Assembly: GCA_902773665.1 (NCBI GenBank)
Contig: CACYFF010000004.1
Span: 1 to 64,000 of the forward strand
DNA: 64,000 bases
Source of the DNA: an uncultured Eubacteriales bacterium
GTDB lineage: Bacteria; Bacillota; Clostridia; Peptostreptococcales; Anaerovoracaceae
Direction of reading: 5' to 3'
Shown piece after piece: positions 7,854-15,328 of the stretch. Positions within the stretch are counted from its first letter, which is position 1; every line of letters begins with the position of its first letter. Position numbers and translations under genes: made by a program. The notes beneath the pieces were generated by a model. The model saw only the letters and a program-made list of their open reading frames with translations, did not search any database and had not been told where the DNA came from.

Positions 7854-8745
7854 TGTCGCTCACGCTCCTCTCTTTTGCGGAATTTCCGCTGGTCGTCGGA
7901 TTGTTGACGACCTCCCCCTGATAGACCATGGTGGACGAGCCGCCGCCGTCCAGGTTATAGGCGGTCTCCACGCCCAGCTCCTGCAGGAATTCCGCCAGTT
8001 CGTACAGGCTGAGGCCTTCGCTCTCGTCGGTGCGTCCGTCGCTCACCACGAAGACGTAGTGGCCGTCCTCGCAGATCCCGATGGCCGTGCGGGGGTTGGA
8101 GGCCATGGCCTTGCCCACTTCTTCGCTCTTCGTTACGGCGATCTCTCTATCTTCGATGAGCGCCGGCCCGAAGGACAGCACCTGCACCGCGCCGTCCGCC
8201 AGCAGCTGTTCTGCGGTCACCTCATCCTCGTCGATGATGGCAAAAGAACCATCTTCATAGATCACCAGGTCCTCGGCACCGGAGGAAGTGCTCCGGTACA
8301 GCACGCCGTTTCGGATCACATAGCCGCTGTTCCTGGCGCCGTAAAAGTCCCCGTTGATGGCCAGGATCGCATCCACATCCTCCGCGATGTCCGAGGTCGC
8401 ATCCTTTACATTTTTGCCATAGGTACCGCCTGCGAGCGCTGTTTTCAACTGCGACGGATCCGTGACCCACACATCCGCCACATAGATAGTCGTGTCATTT
8501 TCCCGGTATTCGGTGAGTTCGACGGTGATGCCGTCCTGTGTGGTTTCTTCCTGTTCGATCTCTTCTTGCACGGAAGTCTCCTGGACAGCCGCCTGCACCT
8601 CTTCCGCCGCGATATCTACGGTCTGCGGCATCGTACCGTAGCTGCGGGGGATGACGAAGGTATCCAGCAGCGCGTAACCCGTAAATACCGTAAGCGCCAG
8701 CGCCGTCACAGCGCCGAAGCTCCATCTCTTTCGCTTTTGTTTCAT
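7834..8745 (-). CDS. Exported phosphodiester glycosidase family protein (NAGPA domain)
   Basis: A 303-aa protein with an N-terminal membrane anchor (residues 11-30) and a low-complexity Glu/Gln linker (about 45-70). The C-terminal domain has the NAGPA hallmarks AINGDFYGARNSGYVIRNG, RTAIGICEDGHYVFVVSDG and NLDGGGSSTMVYQG. Proteins of this family remove N-acetylglucosamine or related groups from phosphodiester-linked sugars; in Bacillota they are thought to act on cell-wall polymers outside the cell. AAAGGGG precedes the start. The gene is followed by the small membrane protein at 7440, which it overlaps. Confidence 0.88.
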   Translation of the reverse strand: MKQKRKRWSFGAVTALALTVFTGYALLDTFVIPRSYGTMPQTVDIAAEEVQAAVQETSVQEEIEQEETTQDGITVELTEYRENDTTIYVADVWVTDPSQLKTALAGGTYGKNVKDATSDIAEDVDAILAINGDFYGARNSGYVIRNGVLYRSTSSGAEDLVIYEDGSFAIIDEDEVTAEQLLADGAVQVLSFGPALIEDREIAVTKSEEVGKAMASNPRTAIGICEDGHYVFVVSDGRTDESEGLSLYELAEFLQELGVETAYNLDGGGSSTMVYQGEVVNNPTTSGNSAKERSVSDIVYIGY

Positions 8746-8831
8746 ATATAAAACCCCTTTCTCATGCGTTTTCTATTAACCTATTCGGAAAAAGCGCGCA
8801 AAGAAACGGGGTAGCAGCGTCATTTTCGTTA

Positions 8832-8837
8832 TATAAT
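8832..8837 (+). promoter_or_regulatory. -10 box before the M20 amidohydrolase
   Basis: TATAAT lies 37 bp before the ATG at 8874, in the 128-bp divergent gap with the glycosidase gene. No convincing -35 is seen. Confidence 0.45.
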
Positions 8838-8873
8838 ACTGGTGTAACGTTTATTTGCATTTCGAGGTGACCC

Positions 8874-10001
8874 ATGGACAAAGACATATTTGATAAAGCA
8901 GTCGAACTGCGGCACGAGATCCACAAGTATCCGGATCTGTCCAACGAAGAAAGACCCACCCTGGAGCGGGTCATGAAATTCTTAAAAGATAATACGAGCA
9001 ACATCGAGATCCACGACGCCGGCCACTACGTGTGGTGCGCCTACCGCAGCCCCAACCCGGTAAAGCCGAACATGGCTTTCCGCGCGGACTGCGATGCCCT
9101 GAAGGCGCAGGATCTGATCGATAAACCCTATAGATCCGTGTACCCCGGCAAGGGACACAAGTGCGGGCACGACGGCCATACCGCAGCGCTCGCAGCCCTT
9201 GTGCTGTCCGTGGACCGTTACGGCGCAGACCGGGACGTGTTCTTCATCTTCCAGCCGGCTGAGGAAAACGGCAGCGGCGCCAGATCCTGCCTGGATTTTA
9301 TTACGGACAACAACATTCAGGAGATCTTTGCGGCTCACGGCCACGGCAAATACTATCCCGAAGCCATCGCCTCCAAGCGGGGCACCATCCAGTGCGCCAG
9401 CAAGGGCATGATCGTCGAGATGACCGGCAAGCAGGCCCACGCGGCGACGCCCCAGGACGGCATCAATCCGTCGCTGGCTCTGTGCCGTCTGGCGGAATAC
9501 AGCCAAGAGGTCCTGAAGGATCCGTCGTTTAAGAGTTTTATCCTCGCCACCATCGTGCAGATCGACGTGGGCGAGCACGAAGCCTTCGGCATGAGTGCCA
9601 GCCACGGCCGGCTGCTCCTGACGATCCGGGCGGAGGACGAGGCGGAACTGGACGAGCTGCAGGCAAAGATGGAGACGAAGGCGAAGGAGCTGGCTGCTGC
9701 GGAAGGGCTGCAGGTGCGCTTCGAGTACCGCGACGAGTTCCCGATGACCCGCAACCACGACTCCAGTTACGATAAGCTGCGGAAAGCCGTCGAGGCCTGC
9801 GGCTATCCCTTCTACGAGGTGCCGGAGCCCCGGCGCGGCAGCGAGGACATGGGTCATTTCCTGAAGGCGACGAAGGGCTGCCACTATTACTGCAGTTTCG
9901 GACTGGACTATCCGGCCATCCACACGGAGGCCTACGATTTCCGGGACGACGGCATCGAGACGATCGTGAACGTCAACATGGCGCTGATCGCAGGAGAGTA
10001 G
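8874..10001 (+). CDS. M20 family metallo-amidohydrolase / peptidase
   Basis: A 375-aa cytosolic metal-dependent hydrolase. Metal ligands are visible: RADCDAL (Asp near residue 65), GHKCGHDGHTAAL (Cys/His near 97-102), FQPAEENGSG (Glu pair near 130) and the late His in FGLDYPAIHTEAYDF. The Cys in KCGHDGH is the pattern of the aminoacylase/hippurate hydrolase/IAA-amino-acid hydrolase branch, so it probably splits N-acyl amino acids or small amides. A dimerisation lid occupies the central third. GAGGTGA precedes the ATG. A strong terminator follows at 10031, so it is monocistronic. Confidence 0.88.
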   Translation: MDKDIFDKAVELRHEIHKYPDLSNEERPTLERVMKFLKDNTSNIEIHDAGHYVWCAYRSPNPVKPNMAFRADCDALKAQDLIDKPYRSVYPGKGHKCGHDGHTAALAALVLSVDRYGADRDVFFIFQPAEENGSGARSCLDFITDNNIQEIFAAHGHGKYYPEAIASKRGTIQCASKGMIVEMTGKQAHAATPQDGINPSLALCRLAEYSQEVLKDPSFKSFILATIVQIDVGEHEAFGMSASHGRLLLTIRAEDEAELDELQAKMETKAKELAAAEGLQVRFEYRDEFPMTRNHDSSYDKLRKAVEACGYPFYEVPEPRRGSEDMGHFLKATKGCHYYCSFGLDYPAIHTEAYDFRDDGIETIVNVNMALIAGE

Positions 10002-10030
10002 TGCAAAACGAAGGAATATGTATAAAGCAG

Positions 10031-10056
10031 ATCCCGGCCTGGCGGCCGGGATTTTT
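10031..10056 (+). terminator. Intrinsic terminator after the amidohydrolase
   Basis: A perfect 9-bp stem ATCCCGGCC / GGCCGGGAT with a 4-nt loop is followed by a T run. Confidence 0.85.
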
Positions 10057-10132
10057 ACATATATTGGTTGACAGATGGGCCGGCGCTTGCTATAGTAAAT
10101 AAGAAAATAATGGAAATGCAGAAACAAATTTG

Positions 10133-10176
10133 TTGACAACATGGCTTGTACAATATATTATCATAATTAAGATAAT
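10133..10176 (+). promoter_or_regulatory. Promoter and operator of the Phd/RelE module
   Basis: TTGACA (10133-10138) and TATTAT (10156-10161) are 17 bp apart. An inverted repeat ATTATC (10157-10162) / GATAAT (10171-10176) overlaps the -10 box, the place expected for antitoxin autorepression. Confidence 0.7.
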
Positions 10177-10196
10177 TTATTGATAAGGAGGCCAGT

Positions 10197-10466
10197 ATGC
10201 TGCAGATTCGTCCTGTTTCCGATTTAAGAAATAAGTTTACTGAGATCGAACGTGTTGTAAGCGATGGATCCCCGGTGTTCCTAACGAAAAACGGCTATGG
10301 TTCCATGGTCGTTCTCAGTCTGGAAGCTTATTGCCGGCTGACCGATTCCATCGAAGCGGCTCTCTTCCAGGCGGATTACGAAGCGGAACACGATGCAAGA
10401 CGTCTTTCTCATGAGGAAGTGTTCGATTCGATCAGAGAAAAGATCCATGCCGGAGAAAACGTATAA
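10197..10466 (+). CDS. Type II antitoxin, Phd/YefM family
   Basis: An 89-aa antitoxin. The N-terminal half matches the Phd/YefM fold (VSDLRNKFTEIERVV, then PVFLTKNGYGSMVVLSLE), which binds DNA as a dimer. The charged C-terminal tail (EHDARRLSHEEVFDSI and beyond) would fold on the toxin and block it. AAGGAGG precedes the ATG and an operator-like repeat covers the promoter. Its 3' end overlaps the toxin gene by 20 bp, the usual order antitoxin then toxin. Confidence 0.88.
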   Translation: MLQIRPVSDLRNKFTEIERVVSDGSPVFLTKNGYGSMVVLSLEAYCRLTDSIEAALFQADYEAEHDARRLSHEEVFDSIREKIHAGENV

Positions 10467-10776
10467 ACTTGAGTATTTGCCCAGGTTTCAATCGGATTTA
10501 GAATCCGCTGTTCTCTATATCGCCCAAACCCTGCAGAATCCCGGTGCAGCGGAGCATCTTCTTAATATGGTGCAGGCTGCCATCCTTGAAAGATTGCCAT
10601 TTGCGGAGATGTTTGAACCATATCGTTCCAGGTACGAACACGTACATCCTTATTACCGGATCTACGTAGGCAACTACATCATTTATTATGTTGTGCTCGA
10701 TCTGGGGTCAGAAAAGATAATGCAGGTAAGGCGCTTTCTCCATAAGCGGCAAGACCGCAATAAACACATAGGCTAA
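10447..10776 (+). CDS. Type II toxin, RelE/ParE family
   Basis: A 109-aa toxin of the RelE/ParE superfamily: the N-terminal helix (LPRFQSDLESAVLYIAQTLQNPGAAEHLLN) is typical, and the strand-rich C-terminal half includes YRIYVGNYIIYYVVL and MQVRRFLHKRQD. The late Arg-Arg and His are candidates for RNA-cleaving residues, which favours a ribosome-dependent mRNase over gyrase poisoning, but the family cannot be split safely here. The start at 10447 (MPEKTYKLEY) is chosen over an upstream in-frame ATG at 10393 because it gives the usual short overlap and size. A bidirectional terminator follows. Confidence 0.85.
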   Translation: MPEKTYKLEYLPRFQSDLESAVLYIAQTLQNPGAAEHLLNMVQAAILERLPFAEMFEPYRSRYEHVHPYYRIYVGNYIIYYVVLDLGSEKIMQVRRFLHKRQDRNKHIG

Positions 10777-10787
10777 GAATATAAAGC

Positions 10788-10815
10788 AAAACCCGGCCGG
10801 ACGGTCGGGTTTTTT
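10788..10815. terminator. Bidirectional terminator, left copy flanking the island core
   Basis: AAAACCCGGCC / GGTCGGGTTTT stem with A and T runs on either side, serving both the RelE gene (plus) and the XRE gene (minus). Its first 14 nt, AAAACCCGGCCGGA, are repeated exactly at 15297-15310. Confidence 0.85.
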
Positions 10816-11137
10816 ACTTGTCTTTTTCTTTTAAACTGTTGATCAGGTCTAAAATCGTCTGCTGATCTTTCTCGCTTAGCTGTTTGAAGCCGTCCATGGC
10901 TTCGGCGACCATCTGCGGGTCATCCATTTCTGTGTCGAAGAACTCCTTCGGCGAGATCTTAAAGTATCTGCAGATCTCAAAAAATTCTTTGAGGGGCGGC
11001 AAAGCCCTGCCGGATGAAATGTTGTAGATATATCCCTTGCTGTGCCCCAGCCGTTTGCTGAGCGTGTATTCGGAGATATCTTCCTTCATCCGCAGCTCGG
11101 TAATTCTGTTTTTTACAAAGTCTTCGTATTTAACCAT
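10814..11137 (-). CDS. XRE-family helix-turn-helix regulator
   Basis: A 107-aa protein with an N-terminal Cro/CI-type HTH (about residues 10-65: EYTLSKRLGHSKGYIYNISSG then LKEFFEICRYFKISPKEFF) and a short acidic tail. It is divergent from the methyltransferase gene, and the 243-bp gap between them holds a long inverted repeat. This position is typical of a controller protein that times restriction-modification expression, but a stand-alone repressor is equally possible. The gene is AT-richer than its chromosomal neighbours. Confidence 0.85.
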   Translation of the reverse strand: MVKYEDFVKNRITELRMKEDISEYTLSKRLGHSKGYIYNISSGRALPPLKEFFEICRYFKISPKEFFDTEMDDPQMVAEAMDGFKQLSEKDQQTILDLINSLKEKDK

Positions 11138-11236
11138 CTTTCATCCTCTCCATTCATCATACCGACTGACTGGTCGCAAAATCTTCGTTTCCATCGTTTG
11201 CGATATCCAAAAATATAGGGTATTATTGAGGTGCGT

Positions 11237-11281
11237 CTAATATTCTTGGATTATTAAATTTCTAACATCCATGAATATTAG
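11237..11281. promoter_or_regulatory. Long inverted repeat in the XRE-methyltransferase gap
   Basis: CTAATATTCTTGGAT (11237-11251) and ATCCATGAATATTAG (11267-11281) form a 15-bp inverted repeat with one mismatch and a 15-nt centre. It lies in the divergent gap and is the best candidate operator for the XRE protein. Confidence 0.65.
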
Positions 11282-11380
11282 GCTTTGGTGTATTCCGAAA
11301 AGTTTTTAACACGGATTCCGGCACCTCAGCCTTCATGAGATCGGCATATGTCGGAGCCCGTAAGGAAGGGGTATCTGACT

Positions 11381-12451
11381 ATGGAAAAGACAGTGTTCAC
11401 GTTAGGCGAACTGTTTTGCGGTCCCGGCGGACTTGCCTGGGGTGCTTTGCACGCATCAATCCCGGATCATCCGGAGTATCAGATTGTTCACAAGTGGGCG
11501 AATGATTATGATGCAGACACCTGTGAGACATATCGCACCAATATCTGTCCTCAGGATCCTAATAGTGTGATCTGCGGGGATGTCAGACAGCTTGATATTG
11601 AGTCTTTAGGCCCTATCGATGCACTTGCTTTCGGATTTCCGTGCAATGACTTTTCTGTTGTCGGTGAACAGAAAGGTTTTGCTGGAACATTCGGCCCGTT
11701 ATACACCTATGGAATTAAAGTATTGGAGCGCTATAACCCGCTTTGGTTCCTTGCTGAAAATGTTGGAGGTCTCCGCAGTGCAAACGAAGGGAAAGCCTTT
11801 GAAAAGATCCAGTCAGATATGCGGGCATCTGGATATCGAATCTATCCAAACTTATATAAGTTTGAGGAATATGGAGTCCCTCAGGCTAGACATAGAATGA
11901 TCATTGTCGGGATCCGTGAAGATCTTCCTTATGAGTTTAAGATTCCAAGCACAAAGCCGTATGTGAACTGCGATGTCAGCTGCCGGACTGCAATAGAAGT
12001 GCCGCCGATTGCTGCAGAGGCGTTTAACAACGAGTTGACAAAGCAGTCTGCGAAAGTTGTTGAAAGACTGAAGTACATCAAGCCTGGGCAGAACGCATTT
12101 AATGCAGATCTGCCTGAAGAGCTGAGATTGAATGTGAAAGGCGCAAAAATCAGCCAGATATATAAACGGCTTGATCCGGAAAAACCTTCGTATACAGTAA
12201 CCGGTTCGGGTGGAGGTGGAACGCATATTTATCACTATTCGGAGCCTAGAGCACTGACAAACCGTGAGCGGGCCCGCCTGCAGACTTTCCCGGACTCGTT
12301 TAGATTCTGCGGCAGCAAAGAATCCGTTAGAAAACAGATCGGAATGGCTGTTCCTGTAGCAGGTGCAAAAGTCATATTCGAAGCAATATTGAAAACCTTT
12401 GCCGGAATTCCATATGAATGGATGGATCCGTATATAAGCGGGGAGGATTAG
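11381..12451 (+). CDS. DNA (cytosine-5-)-methyltransferase
   Basis: A 356-aa C5 methyltransferase. The ordered motifs are all present: I (LFCGPGGLAWG, SAM binding), IV (FGFPCNDFS, catalytic Cys88), VI (AENVGG), VIII (QARHRMIIVG), then a variable target-recognition region, and IX/X (RERARLQTFPDSF, QIGMAVPV). It methylates cytosine within a target that cannot be read from sequence. The ATG at 11381 follows AAGGAAGGGG; an in-frame ATG at 11348 has no ribosome site. The gene is 1 bp upstream of the restriction enzyme gene and is AT-rich with different codon use, as expected for a transferred system. Confidence 0.93.
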   Translation: MEKTVFTLGELFCGPGGLAWGALHASIPDHPEYQIVHKWANDYDADTCETYRTNICPQDPNSVICGDVRQLDIESLGPIDALAFGFPCNDFSVVGEQKGFAGTFGPLYTYGIKVLERYNPLWFLAENVGGLRSANEGKAFEKIQSDMRASGYRIYPNLYKFEEYGVPQARHRMIIVGIREDLPYEFKIPSTKPYVNCDVSCRTAIEVPPIAAEAFNNELTKQSAKVVERLKYIKPGQNAFNADLPEELRLNVKGAKISQIYKRLDPEKPSYTVTGSGGGGTHIYHYSEPRALTNRERARLQTFPDSFRFCGSKESVRKQIGMAVPVAGAKVIFEAILKTFAGIPYEWMDPYISGED

Positions 12452-12452
12452 A

Positions 12453-14009
12453 ATGCTGAATTACTGGTGGGTTACCAGACCGAAAAGAAAACTAGATTCT
12501 ATTCCGGAAGTACTCGCGCAGTTCGCAGAAATATCGCTGAATCAGGAATGGACCGGACAAAGAGAATACCACTTGGCATATGAAACTGCCTTAGAGAAGG
12601 CGGGTTTAAAGCGTATTGGAGATCGGAGAGATCAGACAGGCGGCGGTGCAAGGACTTATAAAGCATGGTTGAAAAGTCTTGGATTGATTTTTACGCAGGA
12701 GAGTACGGGTTTAATACGGCTAACACTGGCTGGTGAGGCCTTGATGAATGGAGATCCGCCTGTGCCGGTGTTGACAAATCAGATTTTGAAATACCAATTT
12801 CCTTCATCTTTTTCTGTTGGCAGAGGAGTCGGTGTCGCCGCCAGGTTTCGAATTAGGCCGTTTCGCTTTCTATTAAGATTGCTTTCGGACGATCGTATTC
12901 AATCGCTAAGCGAAGAAGAAATTGCCAAGATTGTTGTAACAGAAGCAGATAACGAATCGGAAAATTGTTATGAACATATTGTATCTCGTCTGCTGCAGTT
13001 TCGTGCAGAAGGAGACAAATGCTTGGATCCAGACTTTTTCCTAAAGTACCAATCCTCAAAGGGTGAAATAAACTTGGCTAAACCTTTCAGCCATCTGACA
13101 GATCTCGCAAATACGATTATCAACTGGCTTGAGTATACGCAATTGATCAGCCGGGAACGGGATTGTATCCGTCTGCTTCCTGAGAAACAGGATGATGTAC
13201 AGCAAATACTTAGTAAAGAACAACCCTTTATCGATAAACCCACACAGGAAGAATACTTTCAACGAAAGTACGGAATCGACCCAAAGCACACAAAAGATAC
13301 GCGAAATTTAACGGAATCTCGGACCATAACGCCAAAAATGATAGCCGCGCAGAAAGTTCAGCAGGCATATATTGCGCTGTCTTTAAAACAGCCTATTACA
13401 AAGATTTCTGCTCCAATTGTGGACTATATTGTGGAGAAAACAGGTATCGATTCCCAGCTTGTCGAAGAGATCTTGATTGAAAAGTATCCTCACGGCTCGC
13501 CAAGCGCTTTTATGAGCGAATATTTCGGTATGGCGTTCAAAGGGCGGGAGGAGGCCGCGGACTTTGAAAAAGCCACGGTAGAATTGTTCCAAAATGTATT
13601 CGGATATGAGGCATCTCATGTTGGTCCGATCGGCAGGTCTCCAGATGTCCTTTTAGAATCAAAGTCAGCGCACTATCAGGCTATTCTGGATAATAAAGCA
13701 TACAGCCGTTATACGGTCTCTAACGATCATCATAATCGTATGGTCGATAACTATATCCGTGATAAAGCCCACTATAGTACGTCGCCGTATCCTCTTGCAT
13801 TTTTCTCTTATATTGCAGGCGGATTTGGCTCAAATATTGACCCTCAGATCCAGTCGATCGTGCACGATGGCGGCATAAACGGTTCCTGTATTACCGTTTC
13901 AAATATTATCCGTATGGTCGAAAATAGTGAAACGACCCCTTATACTCATGAAAAACTGCGGCAGATCTTCGGTCTGAATCGGCAAGTGCTTATTAGTGAT
14001 CTGCAGTAG
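12453..14009 (+). CDS. Type II restriction endonuclease, AlwI-like family
   Basis: A 518-aa protein whose start (YWWVTRPKRKLDSIPEVLAQF) and central block (KYQFPSSFS, RFRIRPFRFLLRLL) fit the AlwI restriction endonuclease family. A PD-(D/E)xK-type nuclease centre is visible in the C-terminal part: PDVLLES, then ILDNKAYSRYTVS around residues 395-425. AlwI itself cuts GGATC at a shifted position; the target of this protein is not known. It directly follows the cytosine methyltransferase and precedes Vsr. AlwI systems usually pair with adenine methyltransferases, so the pairing with a C5 enzyme is worth noting. Confidence 0.72.
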   Translation: MLNYWWVTRPKRKLDSIPEVLAQFAEISLNQEWTGQREYHLAYETALEKAGLKRIGDRRDQTGGGARTYKAWLKSLGLIFTQESTGLIRLTLAGEALMNGDPPVPVLTNQILKYQFPSSFSVGRGVGVAARFRIRPFRFLLRLLSDDRIQSLSEEEIAKIVVTEADNESENCYEHIVSRLLQFRAEGDKCLDPDFFLKYQSSKGEINLAKPFSHLTDLANTIINWLEYTQLISRERDCIRLLPEKQDDVQQILSKEQPFIDKPTQEEYFQRKYGIDPKHTKDTRNLTESRTITPKMIAAQKVQQAYIALSLKQPITKISAPIVDYIVEKTGIDSQLVEEILIEKYPHGSPSAFMSEYFGMAFKGREEAADFEKATVELFQNVFGYEASHVGPIGRSPDVLLESKSAHYQAILDNKAYSRYTVSNDHHNRMVDNYIRDKAHYSTSPYPLAFFSYIAGGFGSNIDPQIQSIVHDGGINGSCITVSNIIRMVENSETTPYTHEKLRQIFGLNRQVLISDLQ

Positions 14010-14024
14010 AGTTGGTAATTACCC

Positions 14025-14441
14025 ATGGACGACAAAACTCCCGAACAACGCAGCATCAATATGTCGCATATCCGGAGCAAAGATACGAAGCCGGAGGAAA
14101 TCGTAAGAAAGTATCTTTTCGCGAGGGGCTTCCGATATCGTAAGAACGACACCAGATACCCGGGCAAACCGGATCTCGTACTGCCGAAATATCATACGGT
14201 AATTTTTATAAACGGTTGTTTTTGGCATCAACATGGATGCTCAAGGTCAACACTTCCAAAAACGAATCAGGATTATTGGATTCCAAAGATCCAGCGGAAT
14301 GTGGAGCGTGACCGGCAGAATATAAAGGCTCTGGAGGATGCAGGCTGGAAGGTAATTGTAATCTGGGAATGCGAACTGAAGAAGAAAACGTTGGAAGAAA
14401 CGATGAATTCGGTAGAGGCAAAATTGAAAGGCACAAAGTAA
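14025..14441 (+). CDS. vsr: Very short patch repair endonuclease Vsr
   Basis: A 138-aa nuclease that nicks DNA 5' of the T in T:G mismatches made when 5-methylcytosine deaminates. The family signature is clear: MSHIRSKDTKPE at the N terminus (Asp catalytic), YPGKPDLVLPKYHTVIFINGCFWHQH with the zinc-site Cys and His residues, and WIPKIQRNVERDR. Vsr genes travel with C5 methyltransferases, and this one is only 15 bp after the restriction enzyme gene, so the three form one operon that ends at a strong terminator. Confidence 0.95.
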   Translation: MDDKTPEQRSINMSHIRSKDTKPEEIVRKYLFARGFRYRKNDTRYPGKPDLVLPKYHTVIFINGCFWHQHGCSRSTLPKTNQDYWIPKIQRNVERDRQNIKALEDAGWKVIVIWECELKKKTLEETMNSVEAKLKGTK

Positions 14442-14448
14442 TTCATAT

Positions 14449-14476
14449 GAGGCTGCAGCAATGCAGCCTCTCTTTT
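14449..14476 (+). terminator. Terminator of the restriction-modification operon
   Basis: Perfect 9-bp stem GAGGCTGCA / TGCAGCCTC with a 4-nt loop, followed by TCTTTT. Confidence 0.85.
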
Positions 14477-14488
14477 GACCGATAGATA

Positions 14489-14518
14489 GTTGCAAAATTG
14501 CAACTAATGTGCTATTGT
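14489..14518 (+). promoter_or_regulatory. Promoter and operator of hicAB
   Basis: GTTGCAAAATTGCAAC (14489-14504) is an inverted repeat that covers a -35 box TTGCAA (14490-14495); TATTGT (14513-14518) lies 17 bp further on. The repeat is a likely HicB binding site. Confidence 0.6.
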
Positions 14519-14542
14519 ACTCTTGCGAGAGCCAGCAACGGC

Positions 14543-14800
14543 ATGAGTACGATCGAAAAACTGAAAAAACGGCTATTGAGCAGACCTAAGGACTTTTCGA
14601 TGGAGGAGCTGGACAGGCTTTTGTTGGGTTTGGGCTATGTTCGCCTTAAACATGGAAAAACAACAGGCTCTAAAGTAGGGTATATGGATCCTGAAAATGG
14701 GAGAGTGTTCTCTTTGCACAAACCACATCCGGGAAATGTGCTGAAGCCTTATGTGGTCCGCGAGTTGATTGCGCATCTGGAAAAAGACGGGAGGCTGTAG
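14543..14800 (+). CDS. hicA: HicA family mRNA-interferase toxin
   Basis: An 85-aa toxin with the dsRBD-like HicA fold: FSMEELDRLLLGLGYVRLKHGKTTGSKVGY, then the conserved catalytic His in VFSLHKPHPGNVLKPYVVREL. HicA cleaves mRNA and is neutralised by HicB. The gene begins at the ATG at 14543; an in-frame extension to 14498 would run through the operator and is rejected. It overlaps the hicB start region, giving the standard toxin-antitoxin order for this family. Confidence 0.88.
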   Translation: MSTIEKLKKRLLSRPKDFSMEELDRLLLGLGYVRLKHGKTTGSKVGYMDPENGRVFSLHKPHPGNVLKPYVVRELIAHLEKDGRL

Positions 14801-14802
14801 TG

Positions 14803-15288
14803 ATGAATAATATCATGAAATACAAGGGATATCGGGCTAGTGCTTCCTACAGCGAAGAAGATGGTTGTTTTATCGGCAAAGTCCTTGGCATAGGAGACAC
14901 GCTGATATTCGATGGCGATACAGTATCGGAATTAAAACAGATGTTCCACGAATCCATCGACGATTACCTCGAGATGTGCAGGGAAACAGGCAAGCAGCCG
15001 GACCGGGAATACCGGGGCACGTTTAATGTGAGGGTCACGCCGCAGGTCCACGGTGCGGCGGTGCGGCGTGCCGAAGAGATGGGCATCAGCCTGAACCAAT
15101 TCGTTGCAGAAGCGATCCAGGAAAAGCTGGATCGGGCTCCGGCACGCTATGAAATTACAAAGCCGCAGACTGTCGGCGCGGCCGAATCTGCCGCCAAATA
15201 TGGTGACCCGGAGAGCGATCTGCAGGTGCTTGCCAAGGCCGAGCATGTGCTGGCGAAGTATATCGAGAAGATGACAAAAGAGCGCTAG
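14803..15288 (+). CDS. hicB: HicB family antitoxin
   Basis: A 161-aa antitoxin. The N-terminal ~65 residues are the HicB partial RNase-H-like fold (KYKGYRASASYSEEDGCFIGKVLG, then FHESIDDYLEMCRETGKQPD); residues 68-105 form a ribbon-helix-helix DNA-binding part (GTFNVRVTPQVHGAAVRRAEEMGISLNQFVAEAIQEKL). The tail of ~50 residues is longer than usual and not recognised. A GTG at 14800 is also in frame, but the ATG at 14803 has better spacing from GGGAGG. A bidirectional terminator follows. Confidence 0.88.
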   Translation: MNNIMKYKGYRASASYSEEDGCFIGKVLGIGDTLIFDGDTVSELKQMFHESIDDYLEMCRETGKQPDREYRGTFNVRVTPQVHGAAVRRAEEMGISLNQFVAEAIQEKLDRAPARYEITKPQTVGAAESAAKYGDPESDLQVLAKAEHVLAKYIEKMTKER

Positions 15289-15296
15289 TCCAAATC

Positions 15297-15322
15297 AAAA
15301 CCCGGCCGGATAGCCGGGTTTT
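15297..15322. terminator. Bidirectional terminator, right copy flanking the island core
   Basis: AAAACCCGGC / GCCGGGTTTT with a 6-nt loop, shared by hicAB (plus) and the glycosylase fusion gene (minus). The first 14 nt are identical to the terminator at 10788. Confidence 0.88.
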
Positions 15323-15328
15323 ACTATG

